Source: Chitinophaga sp. 180180018-3 (GTDB taxonomy: Bacteria > Bacteroidota > Bacteroidia > Chitinophagales > Chitinophagaceae). From it: a stretch of DNA of 64,000 nt. The stretch lies in assembly GCF_037893185.1 (NCBI RefSeq), contig NZ_CP140772.1, positions 2,542,001 to 2,606,000 of the forward strand, in the 5' to 3' direction. Below, one piece after another: positions 55,727 to 64,000 of this stretch (position 1 is its first letter; each line of letters starts with the position of its first letter). The position numbers and the translations under genes are program-made. The notes under the pieces were generated by a model that saw only the letters and a program-made list of their open reading frames with translations, searched no databases and was not told where the DNA came from.

Positions 55727-55945
55727 ATGCCATTCGTTAAAATTGAAATGACACGCGAGGGGATTACCCGCGAAAAAAAGCAGCAATTGATAAAAGGTAT
55801 AACAGACCTGTTCACTACCATTTTCAACAAAGATCCGCACCTGACCCATATTGCGATACAGGAAATTGAGCTGGACAACTGGGGATATGCAGGTGAGCAA
55901 GTATCAGTATTACGTGAAAAAGGCATTACTGCCGATAAAAAGTAA
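55727..55945 (+). CDS. 4-oxalocrotonate tautomerase-like protein
   Basis: A 72-residue protein starting MPFVKIEMTREGITREKKQQ; Pro2 becomes the N-terminal catalytic proline after Met removal. The core IEMTREG...LIKGITDLF is that of the tautomerase family. It starts 4 bp after yceI. The substrate is unknown. Confidence 0.9.
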   Translation: MPFVKIEMTREGITREKKQQLIKGITDLFTTIFNKDPHLTHIAIQEIELDNWGYAGEQVSVLREKGITADKK

Positions 55946-55949
55946 CTTT

Positions 55950-56684
55950 ATGAGCAAGCAAACAATAATAGTAACCGGGGCATCATCCGGCATAGGTGAA
56001 GCAATCGCAAAGTATTTTCTGGAAAGAGGAGACAATGTGGTCATTAATTCGGCTACATCAGAAAAATTGCAACAGACGTACCAGAGACTGGGAGGGGGAG
56101 CCAACCTGGCAATGGTAGCCGGCAATATTAAGGACAAAAAAACGGGAGAGCAACTGGTAGCAACGGCTATAGAAAAGTTTGGAGCTGCAGACGTTCTGGT
56201 GAACAATGCCGGCATATTTGAAACCAGACCTTTTCTGGAGGTAGATGAAGCCTATCTCGACCGTTTTTTGAACACTAATTTGAAAGGCACTTTTTTTACC
56301 ACGCAGGCCGTTATTCCACAAATGTTGAAGCAGCGTGGCGGTGTTGTTATCAATATCGGCACACCGCTGGTCAATAAGGGCATTGGCGGTATACCGATTA
56401 CTGCTCCGATGATGAGTAAAGCCGGTGTCCATTCGCTGACCATACAACTGGCAGCAGAGTTTGGCCGGCAGAATATCAGGGTAAATACGATTGCACCAGG
56501 CACCATACGTACGCCTATGCATGGCGGGGGAGCTGATAAAAGCGCTGGCCTGCATTTACTGGAGCGCGTGGGTGAAGCCGAAGATATCGCAGAAATGGTT
56601 TATACGGTTGCTAAAAGTAATTTTATCAATGGCGCCATTATTAATGTAGACGGTGGGTTAGGCGCTGGTTACAATCTGAACTAA
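55950..56684 (+). CDS. SDR-family oxidoreductase
   Basis: A 244-residue short-chain dehydrogenase from the ATG at 55950 (MSKQTIIVTGASSGIGEAIA). The cofactor loop TGASSGIGE and NNAG are present; the catalytic Tyr-Lys is unusual: the region ITAPMMSKAGVHSLT carries Met-Met-Ser-Lys in place of Tyr-x-x-x-Lys, so the active-site tyrosine seems absent. Activity is therefore uncertain. It lies between the tautomerase and NTF2-ABM genes with almost no gaps. Confidence 0.87.
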   Translation: MSKQTIIVTGASSGIGEAIAKYFLERGDNVVINSATSEKLQQTYQRLGGGANLAMVAGNIKDKKTGEQLVATAIEKFGAADVLVNNAGIFETRPFLEVDEAYLDRFLNTNLKGTFFTTQAVIPQMLKQRGGVVINIGTPLVNKGIGGIPITAPMMSKAGVHSLTIQLAAEFGRQNIRVNTIAPGTIRTPMHGGGADKSAGLHLLERVGEAEDIAEMVYTVAKSNFINGAIINVDGGLGAGYNLN

Positions 56685-56685
56685 A

Positions 56686-57480
56686 ATGAAAATTATATTT
56701 CTGACAGCTTTGTTGTCCTGCGTATTGTGGGGCAGCGAAGCACAAAACAAAACTAAAATGGAAACTCAACAACAAGATTCATTAGCGATTTCTGACGTGC
56801 TGGAGAGTCGCTACTTTAAAGGAATATATGAAGGAGATGTTGCCCTGCTAAGCACTGTTTATCATCCGGGCACATTGTTTCTGGGCGACGTGAAGGGGCA
56901 GCCATACGCAAAGGATTTATCGCAATACCTGGATGGTGTGAAGAATCGTCAGAGCCCCAAAAATTCTGGCAAACCATTCAAAGGTGAGATACTTTCTATT
57001 AAAGTGGTTAATTCTATCGCCACCGTTGAAGTAAAAGTGGTGATGTACGATTTTGTCTATCAGGAATTTTTGTCTTTCCATAAAATTGATGGAAAATGGC
57101 TCCTGGTCAATAAAATGATTAGTGATACGGCTGGTCAGCTGGCTAATGAAAAGTCTTTGGATGTTCAGGGAACAGAAAGGAAGGCTAACCTGGTAGCATA
57201 TATGGAAATACTCCCCGCCTTTGAGAAAGAGATGAAAGCGTCTCTGGCTGTCATGGCAGCAGAAAGCAACCGGGAGGCGGGTTGTGTGCAATTTGTGGTA
57301 AATACCCGGAATGATTCACCTCTTTCGATAGTAGTTTATGAAGAGTATAAGAACGACGCGGCTTTTGAGGTACATAAAACATCTGCTCATGCCAGAAAAT
57401 TCTTTGAATTTGTGAAAGGAAAGATTGTGAATGATAAGATCGAAGCTGTTCTGCTGACAGCAGTAAACAGTTCAAATTAA
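56686..57480 (+). CDS. Secreted NTF2-like plus ABM-domain fusion protein
   Basis: A 264-residue protein with a signal peptide (FLTALLSCVLWGSEAQ). Residues ~30-150 form an NTF2/lumazine-binding-like domain (YFKGIYEGDVALLSTVYHPG); residues ~165-260 form an antibiotic biosynthesis monooxygenase (ABM) domain (MAAESNREAGCVQFVV, VYEEYKNDAAFEVHKTSAHA). The gene starts 1 bp after the SDR stop. The fusion suggests handling of a reactive small molecule in the periplasm. Confidence 0.8.
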   Translation: MKIIFLTALLSCVLWGSEAQNKTKMETQQQDSLAISDVLESRYFKGIYEGDVALLSTVYHPGTLFLGDVKGQPYAKDLSQYLDGVKNRQSPKNSGKPFKGEILSIKVVNSIATVEVKVVMYDFVYQEFLSFHKIDGKWLLVNKMISDTAGQLANEKSLDVQGTERKANLVAYMEILPAFEKEMKASLAVMAAESNREAGCVQFVVNTRNDSPLSIVVYEEYKNDAAFEVHKTSAHARKFFEFVKGKIVNDKIEAVLLTAVNSSN

Positions 57481-57498
57481 TTTTTTATATTCAAAGAT

Positions 57499-58581
57499 AT
57501 GTGGTATCAAACAAGCGTAACGGAGATATTAGGTATTGATTATCCTATCATGCAGGGGCCGTTTGGCGGTAACCTCTCGTCAGTACAGTTGGTGTCTGCT
57601 GTTTCAAATGCCGGTGGATTGGGTGGTTATGGCGCCTATACGAATAGTCCGCAGGAAATCGCGGAGATAGACAAACATATAAGAGCCGCTACCAATAAGC
57701 CATACAATCTCAACTTGTGGGTTTCAGATACAGATGTGGCAGGAGCAGATGGAACGGTTACTGATGAAGAATATCAGCGGGCTACCCGGTTGTTTAAACC
57801 TTACTTCGATGAATTGGAGGTGCCTTTACCGGCTAAGCCCGTACCTTTTCGATCCAGGTTTGAAAATCAGTTGCAGGTAGTACTTGACATCCGGCCTAAA
57901 GTATTCAGTTATATGTTTGGTACACTGACAGCCGATATTTTGGAACAATGCCGCAGAAGGGGGATTATCACTGTAGGAGCTGCTACAACGTTGGATGAAG
58001 CCATTGCATTGGAAGCAACAGGTACAGATATGATCATCGCTTCGGGGTTTGAAGCAGGTGGCCATCGACCTTCTTTCCTGCGGTCATCTGAAGCTTCAGT
58101 AACAGGGACATTTGTTTTGGTACAATTGATCCGGGAGAAAGTGAAAATCCCTGTTATTGCAGCCGGAGGGATAGCAACGGGTGCCGGCATCAGTGCTGCT
58201 TTGACACTGGGAGCAGATGCGGTTCAGATAGGAACAGCTTTCCTTGCCTGCGAAGAATCCAATGTTTTGCCTGTTCATAGAGAGATGTTGTTTTCGGAAA
58301 GGGCGAAATATACGACATTAACCCGCGCGTTTACGGGCAGACTTGGGCGCGGACTGACTGGCAGGATTGCGGAAGAGTTAAAAGGAAAAGAAGTTGAATT
58401 CCTGCCTTTCCCATTGCAGAGCCAATTTATGTCGTTCCTGCGGAAAGCCGCTTTAGATAAAGAGAAATGGGATATGATCCAGTTTTGGGGTGGACAGATT
58501 GCACCTATATTAAAACACCGGAAGGCAGACGAGTTAATGGGAGCATTGGTAAAGGACACAACTGCTTTATTCGAAAAATGA
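57499..58581 (+). CDS. Nitronate monooxygenase (NMO class)
   Basis: A 360-residue FMN TIM-barrel enzyme. YPIMQGPFGGNLS near the N-terminus, ASGFEAGGHRPSF and IAAGGIATGAGISAAL contact FMN and phosphate. It oxidises alkyl nitronates such as propionate-3-nitronate. It is the last gene of the yceI cluster, which would fit defence against toxic metabolites. Confidence 0.9.
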   Translation: MWYQTSVTEILGIDYPIMQGPFGGNLSSVQLVSAVSNAGGLGGYGAYTNSPQEIAEIDKHIRAATNKPYNLNLWVSDTDVAGADGTVTDEEYQRATRLFKPYFDELEVPLPAKPVPFRSRFENQLQVVLDIRPKVFSYMFGTLTADILEQCRRRGIITVGAATTLDEAIALEATGTDMIIASGFEAGGHRPSFLRSSEASVTGTFVLVQLIREKVKIPVIAAGGIATGAGISAALTLGADAVQIGTAFLACEESNVLPVHREMLFSERAKYTTLTRAFTGRLGRGLTGRIAEELKGKEVEFLPFPLQSQFMSFLRKAALDKEKWDMIQFWGGQIAPILKHRKADELMGALVKDTTALFEK

Positions 58582-58611
58582 TTGCATAGCAAAGGCGTAG
58601 CACTTGCTCTG

Positions 58612-59301
58612 CTATGAAAATGATACCTTCCGAACGCTATACTGTTGATGATGAACGTCGGTTGCTATATGGCAAATGTAATGCTCAAAATGATCGACAG
58701 ATGAGACATACCACGGCTGACCGTTGAAATGGATGGTTGCGCCATCTGTTACATCGAGTGAGTCCAGGGAAGTAGAGATACCTCTTCCATCTGCTTTTAG
58801 AATAGCTTCTTTAATTGTCCAATATCGATAGAATAGAGGTTCCTGTGGAGAGGATTGTTCAATATTATTCCATTCCGTTGGTGAGAATTGCTTCTGAAAA
58901 TCGCCGATAGAAATAGGCACGCATCGTTCTATATCTATACCAATGCGTCCATTATAGCTGATGGCACAAACCACCATTTGACCTGAGTGAGAGATATTAA
59001 AATCTGGTGCGTTGATTATGTATGGGCGTCCATACTTCGTATATACGATATCATTCAGCGTAGCATTGCAATGCTTCTCTTTAAAAGCATGCAAGAGAAG
59101 CAGCTTTCCCAGGAGATTGGCATGTGCGTCCTGCCATCTTCTAAACCTGTTTATTTTTTCCCTGAACCTGCCAGGGATTTCCTGTAATAGTTGAGAAAAA
59201 CGTGCTGTTGATATAGGCGTATCGTAAGTAGCGTAATACACTACTGGAGATATTATTTGTTCCGGTATTTCGGGAAGATTGTTTGTTACCAACCTTAGCA
59301 T
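58612..59301 (-). CDS. Sfp-type 4'-phosphopantetheinyl transferase
   Basis: A 229-residue enzyme that attaches the phosphopantetheine arm to carrier proteins. NISHSGQMVVCAI, the metal-binding GIDIER and YWTIKEAILKADGRGI are the family motifs in order. Sfp-type enzymes serve NRPS and PKS systems; a fatty-acyl-AMP-ligase-like gene begins 3 kb away. The gene is convergent with the nitronate monooxygenase. Confidence 0.93.
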   Translation of the reverse strand: MLRLVTNNLPEIPEQIISPVVYYATYDTPISTARFSQLLQEIPGRFREKINRFRRWQDAHANLLGKLLLLHAFKEKHCNATLNDIVYTKYGRPYIINAPDFNISHSGQMVVCAISYNGRIGIDIERCVPISIGDFQKQFSPTEWNNIEQSSPQEPLFYRYWTIKEAILKADGRGISTSLDSLDVTDGATIHFNGQPWYVSSVDHFEHYICHIATDVHHQQYSVRKVSFS

Positions 59302-59384
59302 ATGGCTATTAAATTTTTAGTTTATCAAAGTTATTAGCTTTTTTTACATCATTAATCGATTATGAAGAAGCAGTGTGCACATTT

Positions 59385-60278
59385 TTAAGATTTGTTGAAA
59401 TATAAAGTAGGTGTTGAGGCGTGTTTTAGTTGGTTCAGTAGCGCCGTTCTTACCTCATCTACGCTAATCCTGGTCATACAGAATTTGTCGTAAGGGCAGG
59501 GATGCCCGAGAATAAGATCCAGGCAGGGAGAACAGCGAACAGCCTTATAAATATTTATATTATTTTCGTGTCCCCATATAACCGGTTGTGCAGGTCCCCA
59601 TACTACGACACCTGGAATGTCAAAGGCATTGGTAGCATGGGAGTAGATAGAATTAACGCCGGCAAAGCTTCTTGCATATTTAATCAATCCAAATGTTTCC
59701 CGTATTGAGGTTTTTCCTCTGAGATCAACCGCATTCTCTATTGGTTTTTCGTCTTTTAGCCCTACCTGTAAAAAAGTATATTCTGGCATAGATGCGACCA
59801 GTTCATTCCAGTTATGTACTGGCCATTCCTGATTAGAGGTGGTACGTGATGTAATATGCAGTACAATGGGATTCCGGTAAGCGGCGATACTTTCCTGCGC
59901 GTTACGATTTTCCTCATCAGAAAGGTATATTTGTACCTTTTTGTCTGCCAGGGTTACATTGTATAGGTCTGCGATGATTTCTTTTACATTTTTATTGCAG
60001 AATAATGTTGGTTGCATAGCACCATAAAAAATATTAAAAAAACTTTCCTTGTTTCGATAGTACCTGATGAATGATATTGGGTTTTCCCAAAAGGAGACAG
60101 AGGTAATTCTATTTATGTAAGGATTGTTCTTTAAAATGAGCTGCATCTTTTTGTTGACGCAAAACACGATTATCTTTTTTTTAGGATCTTTTTCTTTAAT
60201 CGCTTTGAACACCGGGCTTGTTAATAATACGTCACCCAGGCCACCAAACATAATAACACGGAGGGTTTTATTATTCAT
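59385..60278 (-). CDS. Glycosyltransferase family 9 protein
   Basis: A 297-residue GT9 (ADP-heptosyltransferase-like) protein: IMFGGLGDVLLTSPVFKAI at the N-terminus, FAGVNSIYSHATNAFDIPGV (GT9 acceptor/donor loop), and a cysteine-bearing tail (CSPCLDLILGHPCPYDKFCM). It may transfer sugar to a surface glycan or to a product of the neighbouring cluster. It overlaps the small gene upstream by 8 bp. Confidence 0.85.
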   Translation of the reverse strand: MNNKTLRVIMFGGLGDVLLTSPVFKAIKEKDPKKKIIVFCVNKKMQLILKNNPYINRITSVSFWENPISFIRYYRNKESFFNIFYGAMQPTLFCNKNVKEIIADLYNVTLADKKVQIYLSDEENRNAQESIAAYRNPIVLHITSRTTSNQEWPVHNWNELVASMPEYTFLQVGLKDEKPIENAVDLRGKTSIRETFGLIKYARSFAGVNSIYSHATNAFDIPGVVVWGPAQPVIWGHENNINIYKAVRCSPCLDLILGHPCPYDKFCMTRISVDEVRTALLNQLKHASTPTLYFNKS

Positions 60279-60507
60279 ACGGCAGAGCTTTATGAGTTGA
60301 AGGGTAGTCGGACGTTTCTTCTAATATCCACTCTAATTGAGTTAGAGCATATTCCCAGACTTTTCTTTCCTGAAAAAGGAAGCGGATTTTCCGTACACTG
60401 ATGTCACCAACATATTGGGCCATTTCAAATTTGGCCTTTTCTTCTATTATAGATAGGTTGCGCCTGATCTCTTCAATCCTGTTCTGGATGTCTGTTTTAG
60501 TTTTCAT
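60271..60507 (-). CDS. Small helical protein upstream of GT9
   Basis: A 78-residue protein with a predicted coiled coil (IQNRIEEIRRNLSIIEEKAK) and no signal peptide. It overlaps GT9 by 8 bp, suggesting translational coupling. No family recognised. Confidence 0.55.
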   Translation of the reverse strand: MKTKTDIQNRIEEIRRNLSIIEEKAKFEMAQYVGDISVRKIRFLFQERKVWEYALTQLEWILEETSDYPSTHKALPYE

Positions 60508-61792
60508 GAAATAGTTGTTTAAAAGGAAGCTAACAGCTTTTTATTATTGAGTATTTTCCGGTTAATATTAAGGGAATTGATTTACGGAAAAGAAATATTA
60601 AGCAAACCAGTTTCACAGATTCTGCAAAAATATTTGGAGACAAGAAAAACCGAGCGTGATCAGTTTTTATTAATCGGCGTATAAATGAGTGATACTTTTA
60701 TGTTCAGCATGATGTGTGATATGGGTTACGTGAGCATATTTTTCTGTATCGGACTTAGATTATTCTTTCGTTTGTTCATGAATATCTCTCACTGAGACAT
60801 TGAAGTTAATAACTCGTCTATTGTTTTACGTGGAATGACTATAAATATACAGAAAAATATTTTGCAATGTCAATGCTTGATTTTAAGTACATAGTCATTT
60901 GAGGAAATGTAAAGGCGGCTACCTTAATTCCGCGATGCCTGTGCTTACTGTATTTGACCGGAATCGACTCCTCTTCTTCATTATTTATCTGACTGGATGA
61001 GCGATCGTAACGAGATGAATTATTTTTCAAATAAAATTTTTTCCGCCTATTGCATTTTTCAAAAAACATTCACTATATTCACTATCGAAAAAGTTACTAT
61101 TTTGTGTTTATGGCTTGTAACCAGATTTTTCAACTATGTTAACTTTACTTTTTTTACCCTTTTAAATTGTTGTAATCCTGCTTTAAGCACGTTATCAATT
61201 CCAGGTTCTAAGGTCAGATGGCTACTCAGTAGTTTTTAGTGTTAGCCATTAATTCTAATCCGTAATTATTTTTTAAGTTTTTTTATTAAAGTGAATAAGT
61301 GTTACTTATTGTAGCGTTAGCTATGTGCTGTAAGCTGTATAAGTTACTGTCACTTTGTAGTATCCGGATATTTTTTGGACGTTTTTGTTTTGAGTATGTT
61401 TCGGTTTAGTAACCGTAACGATAGTCACTGTCTGCTCTAATGGCTTGTCTGATTGATTTTTGTTGAGATGTAAGCGCCTTTGATTTAGTGAATAATGATT
61501 GCTTGTTTCTGATGCGAACTATCAGATACTTTTTTTACACAACGATTTTTTAGCATAAACCCTACCAGGGCATTAGTACCGCTTTTGCCTTTTCACTTTG
61601 TATATATCTGAACGGTGCATTGTCTTAAAACGATTATGCCTGCGATAGCTATGCTTGGGAACTGCTGCCAGTACACAATAGGAGAGCATGACGTGTGCTG
61701 ATAGGGATGGCTTTAACTATGGCGAATAATGAAATGATAAACCCAGGTTTATCTTAATCATAATACTTCCTAGTTGTAAAAATCAAAGTAAC
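60508..61792. other. 1.3-kb AT-rich leader between divergent units
   Basis: No convincing gene: short frames lack coding character. It should carry promoters for the GT9/PPTase unit (minus) and the NusG-like gene (plus). A perfect 8-bp hairpin GATAAACC-CA-GGTTTATC lies at 61736-61753, 39 bp before the NusG-like start. Its length is unusual for this compact window. Confidence 0.5.
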
Positions 61793-62317
61793 ATGAGCAA
61801 CTTCGTAGCAGGGTGGTACCTGATCTACACATTGGCACGTCAGGAAAAAAAGGTGGTGCAGCAGTTAACGGAAAGTGAAGTGGAATGTTTTTTTCCTACC
61901 AGTAAATCGGTGCGTCAATGGCATGATCGGAAAAAGGTGATGGATACTCCGCTTTTTCCCTCATATGTATTCGTTAATTTAAAAAGCCTGAAAGAATTTT
62001 ACTACGGACAGCATGTTGCCGGCGCTGCATATTATGTAAAATTTGGAAAGCAATTGGCCAGAGTAGATCAGCAGGTAATCAATAAGATAGCAATGGTTGC
62101 ACAACATGGCGAGGAACTCTGTGTATCTGCCGACAGATTTCAGGCAGGTCAGGTATTGTTGATCAACAAAGGGCCGCTATGTGGGCTTTCCTGCGAAGTA
62201 GTGAAGTATAATGGAGTAAAACGTATATTGGTGAGAGTAGCCCTCTTACAAAGAAATATCCTCATCGCTTTTCACCCGGAGTATTTATCTCTACAGAGTA
62301 ATTATTCGATCGACTAG
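61793..62317 (+). CDS. NusG-like specialised antiterminator (UpxY/RfaH type)
   Basis: A 174-residue NusG paralogue. The NGN domain spans about residues 5-115 (WYLIYTLARQEKKVVQQL, LFPSYVFVNL) and a KOW-like domain about 125-165 (INKGPLCGLSCEV). Paralogues of this kind head long surface-polysaccharide or secondary-metabolite operons in Bacteroidota and help polymerase read through them. The gene starts 46 bp before the FAAL-like gene. Confidence 0.9.
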   Translation: MSNFVAGWYLIYTLARQEKKVVQQLTESEVECFFPTSKSVRQWHDRKKVMDTPLFPSYVFVNLKSLKEFYYGQHVAGAAYYVKFGKQLARVDQQVINKIAMVAQHGEELCVSADRFQAGQVLLINKGPLCGLSCEVVKYNGVKRILVRVALLQRNILIAFHPEYLSLQSNYSID

Positions 62318-62363
62318 AGACTATACAGGAGAATACTTTTCAAATCTATATTATACAGCAACG

Positions 62364-64000
62364 ATGTCAGAGACATTCAACACGCTTATTGATCTTTTGG
62401 AAGCAAGAAAGGCTGATATGCGCGGCGTGTGTTTTATTAAGAGTAATTCAGTTAAGGAGCATATTTCCTACACTACATTATATAATAAGGCTAGCTGTTT
62501 GCTCTTTTATTTGCAAAAAAAAGGGTTGAGGCCACATGACGAAATTATAGTGCAGATAGAAGAACCCTCATTGTTTCTCGTTACCTATTGGGCCTGTATA
62601 TTGGGAGGTATCATTCCGGTACCTCTTGCTGTTGGCAAAACTTATGATCAATACCTGAAGTTGTACAACGTATGGACTTGTCTGGATAATCCCTCACTGA
62701 TCACAACTAAGGAAACATTAGAGAAATTAAAAACAGGCTTCCCTTCCGGAATTGCGGACACCAGCCTGGAAAATCTGACTGACAGGATACTGTTGCTGGA
62801 GGAGTCCTGGGAAAATAAAGGTATCGGTGAGATATTCCCTGCAAATGAAAATGACATAGCTTACGTGCAATTTTCATCCGGATCTACCAACGCTCCCAAA
62901 GGAGTAACGCTCACTCATAAGAATATTCTTACTAATTGCAAAGCGATTCTCCGGCATATTGATGCACCTGAAAGTGGCGATATTTTTTTCAGCTGGATGC
63001 CCCTTACGCATGACATGGGACTAATTGGCTATCATTTAACACCGATGGTAGCAGGTTGGGAACATTATATAATGCCGACGGAATTATTTATACGACGGCC
63101 AGCTTTGTGGTTGGAGGTAATCAGCAAGTTCCGGATTACGTTTACCGCTTCACCTAATTTTGGCTATGCTTATATTCTCAATTACCTTGATAGCTACGAA
63201 TTACAAGGTATTGATCTTTCCTGTCTTAGAATTATAACGAATGGTGCAGAGCCTATTTCCGCCGCCTTGTGTGATGCTTTTACATTGAGAATGGCACGTT
63301 ATGGGCTGTCTGCCTGCACAATATTTCCTGTGTATGGATTGGCGGAGGCATGCCTGGCAGTGACTTTCAGTCAGCCAGGGGCACCGGTGAAGAGTATTAC
63401 AATTAACCGGAAATCGTTGGGTATAGGTAGCAAAGCAGAGGTAATGCCCCTGCACAGCGAGGGGATTACCTTTGTAAATGTAGGTAAGCCACTCCGGGAT
63501 AACTGCAGCGTTTTACTCACAGATAACGAGCGCCAGTCTGTAGAGCCAGGTATTATAGGACATATCCTGATCAAAGGTGATAATGTTACAGCCAGTTATT
63601 ATAATAATGAGGCAGCTACAGCAGCAGCCATTTCGGGAGAAGGATGGCTGGACACAGGTGATCTTGGGTTTATGTTAGATGGAGAATTATATATAACCGG
63701 CAGGGAGAAGGACCTGATCCTGGTTAACGCGCAAAATTTTTATCCGCATGACCTGGAGCTACAGGCGCAGGGACACCCAAAGATACGCGCCGGGAAGATA
63801 GCAGTAGCAGGGTATTACAATCCTCAAAAGATTAAAGAAGAAGTATTGGTATTTGTACAGCATAGAGGTACTGTAACAGATTTTTTGAATTTATATTCGG
63901 GCCTGGAACAAATTATTAATGAAAGAACGGGGGTGGTACCGGAATACATTATTCCAGTCAGGGAAATACCCAAAACAACCAGTGGTAAAATACAACGTTA
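62364..64000 (+). CDS. Fatty-acyl-AMP-ligase-type adenylating enzyme, 5' part
   Basis: An open frame from ATG 62364 to the right edge (545 codons). The adenylation motif FSSGSTNAPKGVTLTH is at about 168-183, SWMPLTHDMGLIG at 210-222, DTGDLG at about 430, GREKDLILVNAQNFYPHDLE at 446-465, and the catalytic Lys in PKTTSGKIQR at about 541. SWxPLxHDMGLIG and the NxYPxDLE-like tail are those of fatty-acyl-AMP ligases, which load fatty acids onto carrier proteins. It may continue into carrier, condensation or ketosynthase domains beyond the window. Confidence 0.85.
   Translation, partial: MSETFNTLIDLLEARKADMRGVCFIKSNSVKEHISYTTLYNKASCLLFYLQKKGLRPHDEIIVQIEEPSLFLVTYWACILGGIIPVPLAVGKTYDQYLKLYNVWTCLDNPSLITTKETLEKLKTGFPSGIADTSLENLTDRILLLEESWENKGIGEIFPANENDIAYVQFSSGSTNAPKGVTLTHKNILTNCKAILRHIDAPESGDIFFSWMPLTHDMGLIGYHLTPMVAGWEHYIMPTELFIRRPALWLEVISKFRITFTASPNFGYAYILNYLDSYELQGIDLSCLRIITNGAEPISAALCDAFTLRMARYGLSACTIFPVYGLAEACLAVTFSQPGAPVKSITINRKSLGIGSKAEVMPLHSEGITFVNVGKPLRDNCSVLLTDNERQSVEPGIIGHILIKGDNVTASYYNNEAATAAAISGEGWLDTGDLGFMLDGELYITGREKDLILVNAQNFYPHDLELQAQGHPKIRAGKIAVAGYYNPQKIKEEVLVFVQHRGTVTDFLNLYSGLEQIINERTGVVPEYIIPVREIPKTTSGKIQR

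Noticed and set aside
58586..58616. Terminator between the nitronate monooxygenase and the phosphopantetheinyl transferase genes
   Set aside because: Only a 7-bp stem with an 18-base loop and no T run can be formed.
60839..61239. Short frames in the 1.3-kb gap
   Set aside because: They lie in AT-rich DNA on both strands, have no recognisable domain and no start context, and overlap each other.

Overview
The window looks like a chromosomal segment of a Bacteroidota bacterium of the Chitinophagaceae, most likely Chitinophaga or a close relative. The evidence is the Bacteroidota-type promoters (TTG, about 19 bases, TAnnTTTG), weak ribosome-binding sites, and families such as DUF6089, DUF3472 lipoproteins, PepSY-like fragments and CarboxypepD_reg/beta-barrel receptors. 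No CRISPR array, intact insertion sequence, rRNA operon or prophage was seen; one tRNA gene (Leu, CAA) is present.

Layout. 1-7933 (minus): a SWIM zinc-finger / DUF5691 / MoxR-type AAA+ ATPase / DUF5682 / VWA-type operon resembling enterobacterial yehLMPQ. Its DUF5682 protein carries an unusual ~480-residue insertion with two families of tandem repeats. 8359-9681: a DUF3472 lipoprotein. 9772-16311 (minus): a complete SUF Fe-S assembly operon (FMN reductase, sufA, B, C, D, S, E, T) facing a divergent SufR-like repressor (16449-17096). 17104-18646: a small EamA permease and two GNAT acetyltransferases. 18789-26501: a two-component system followed by a CzcCBA-type heavy-metal RND pump. 26646-35438: AI-2E permease, GH20-like hydrolase, AraC regulator, DsrE protein, DUF6089 protein, two low-complexity secreted proteins, a UbiD decarboxylase and a DUF6265 protein. 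35771-44107: prfC, ABC permease, tsaD, GH29 fucosidase, trmN6 and a saccharopine-dehydrogenase-like enzyme. 44256-46062: tRNA-Leu and a sparse accessory stretch. 46074-48380: AraC regulator and xylose isomerase. 48658-53436: outer-membrane receptor, two-component system and a truncated PepSY-like gene. 53676-58581: peptidase S51, then a Crp/Fnr regulator heading a YceI / tautomerase / SDR / NTF2-ABM / nitronate monooxygenase cluster with a Crp-type dyad at its head. 58612-64000: Sfp-type phosphopantetheinyl transferase, GT9 and a small protein on minus, diverging across 1.3 kb of AT-rich leader from a NusG-like antiterminator and a fatty-acyl-AMP-ligase-type enzyme that runs off the right edge. 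This last part looks like the start of a lipopeptide or polyketide cluster.

The strongest unexplained structure is a family of four very long hairpins (7936-8070, 26501-26667, 31961-32082, 35437-35558). Each has an outer stem of degenerate 7-base AATnAnG units and an inner stem whose differences between copies are matched on both arms. They sit at gene borders, touch stop codons and in one case supply the C-terminus of a protein. Other points of interest are two candidate small RNAs (35624-35736 and 38735-38905), a suf promoter placed inside the longest reading of its own repressor gene, and the decayed PepSY-like gene.
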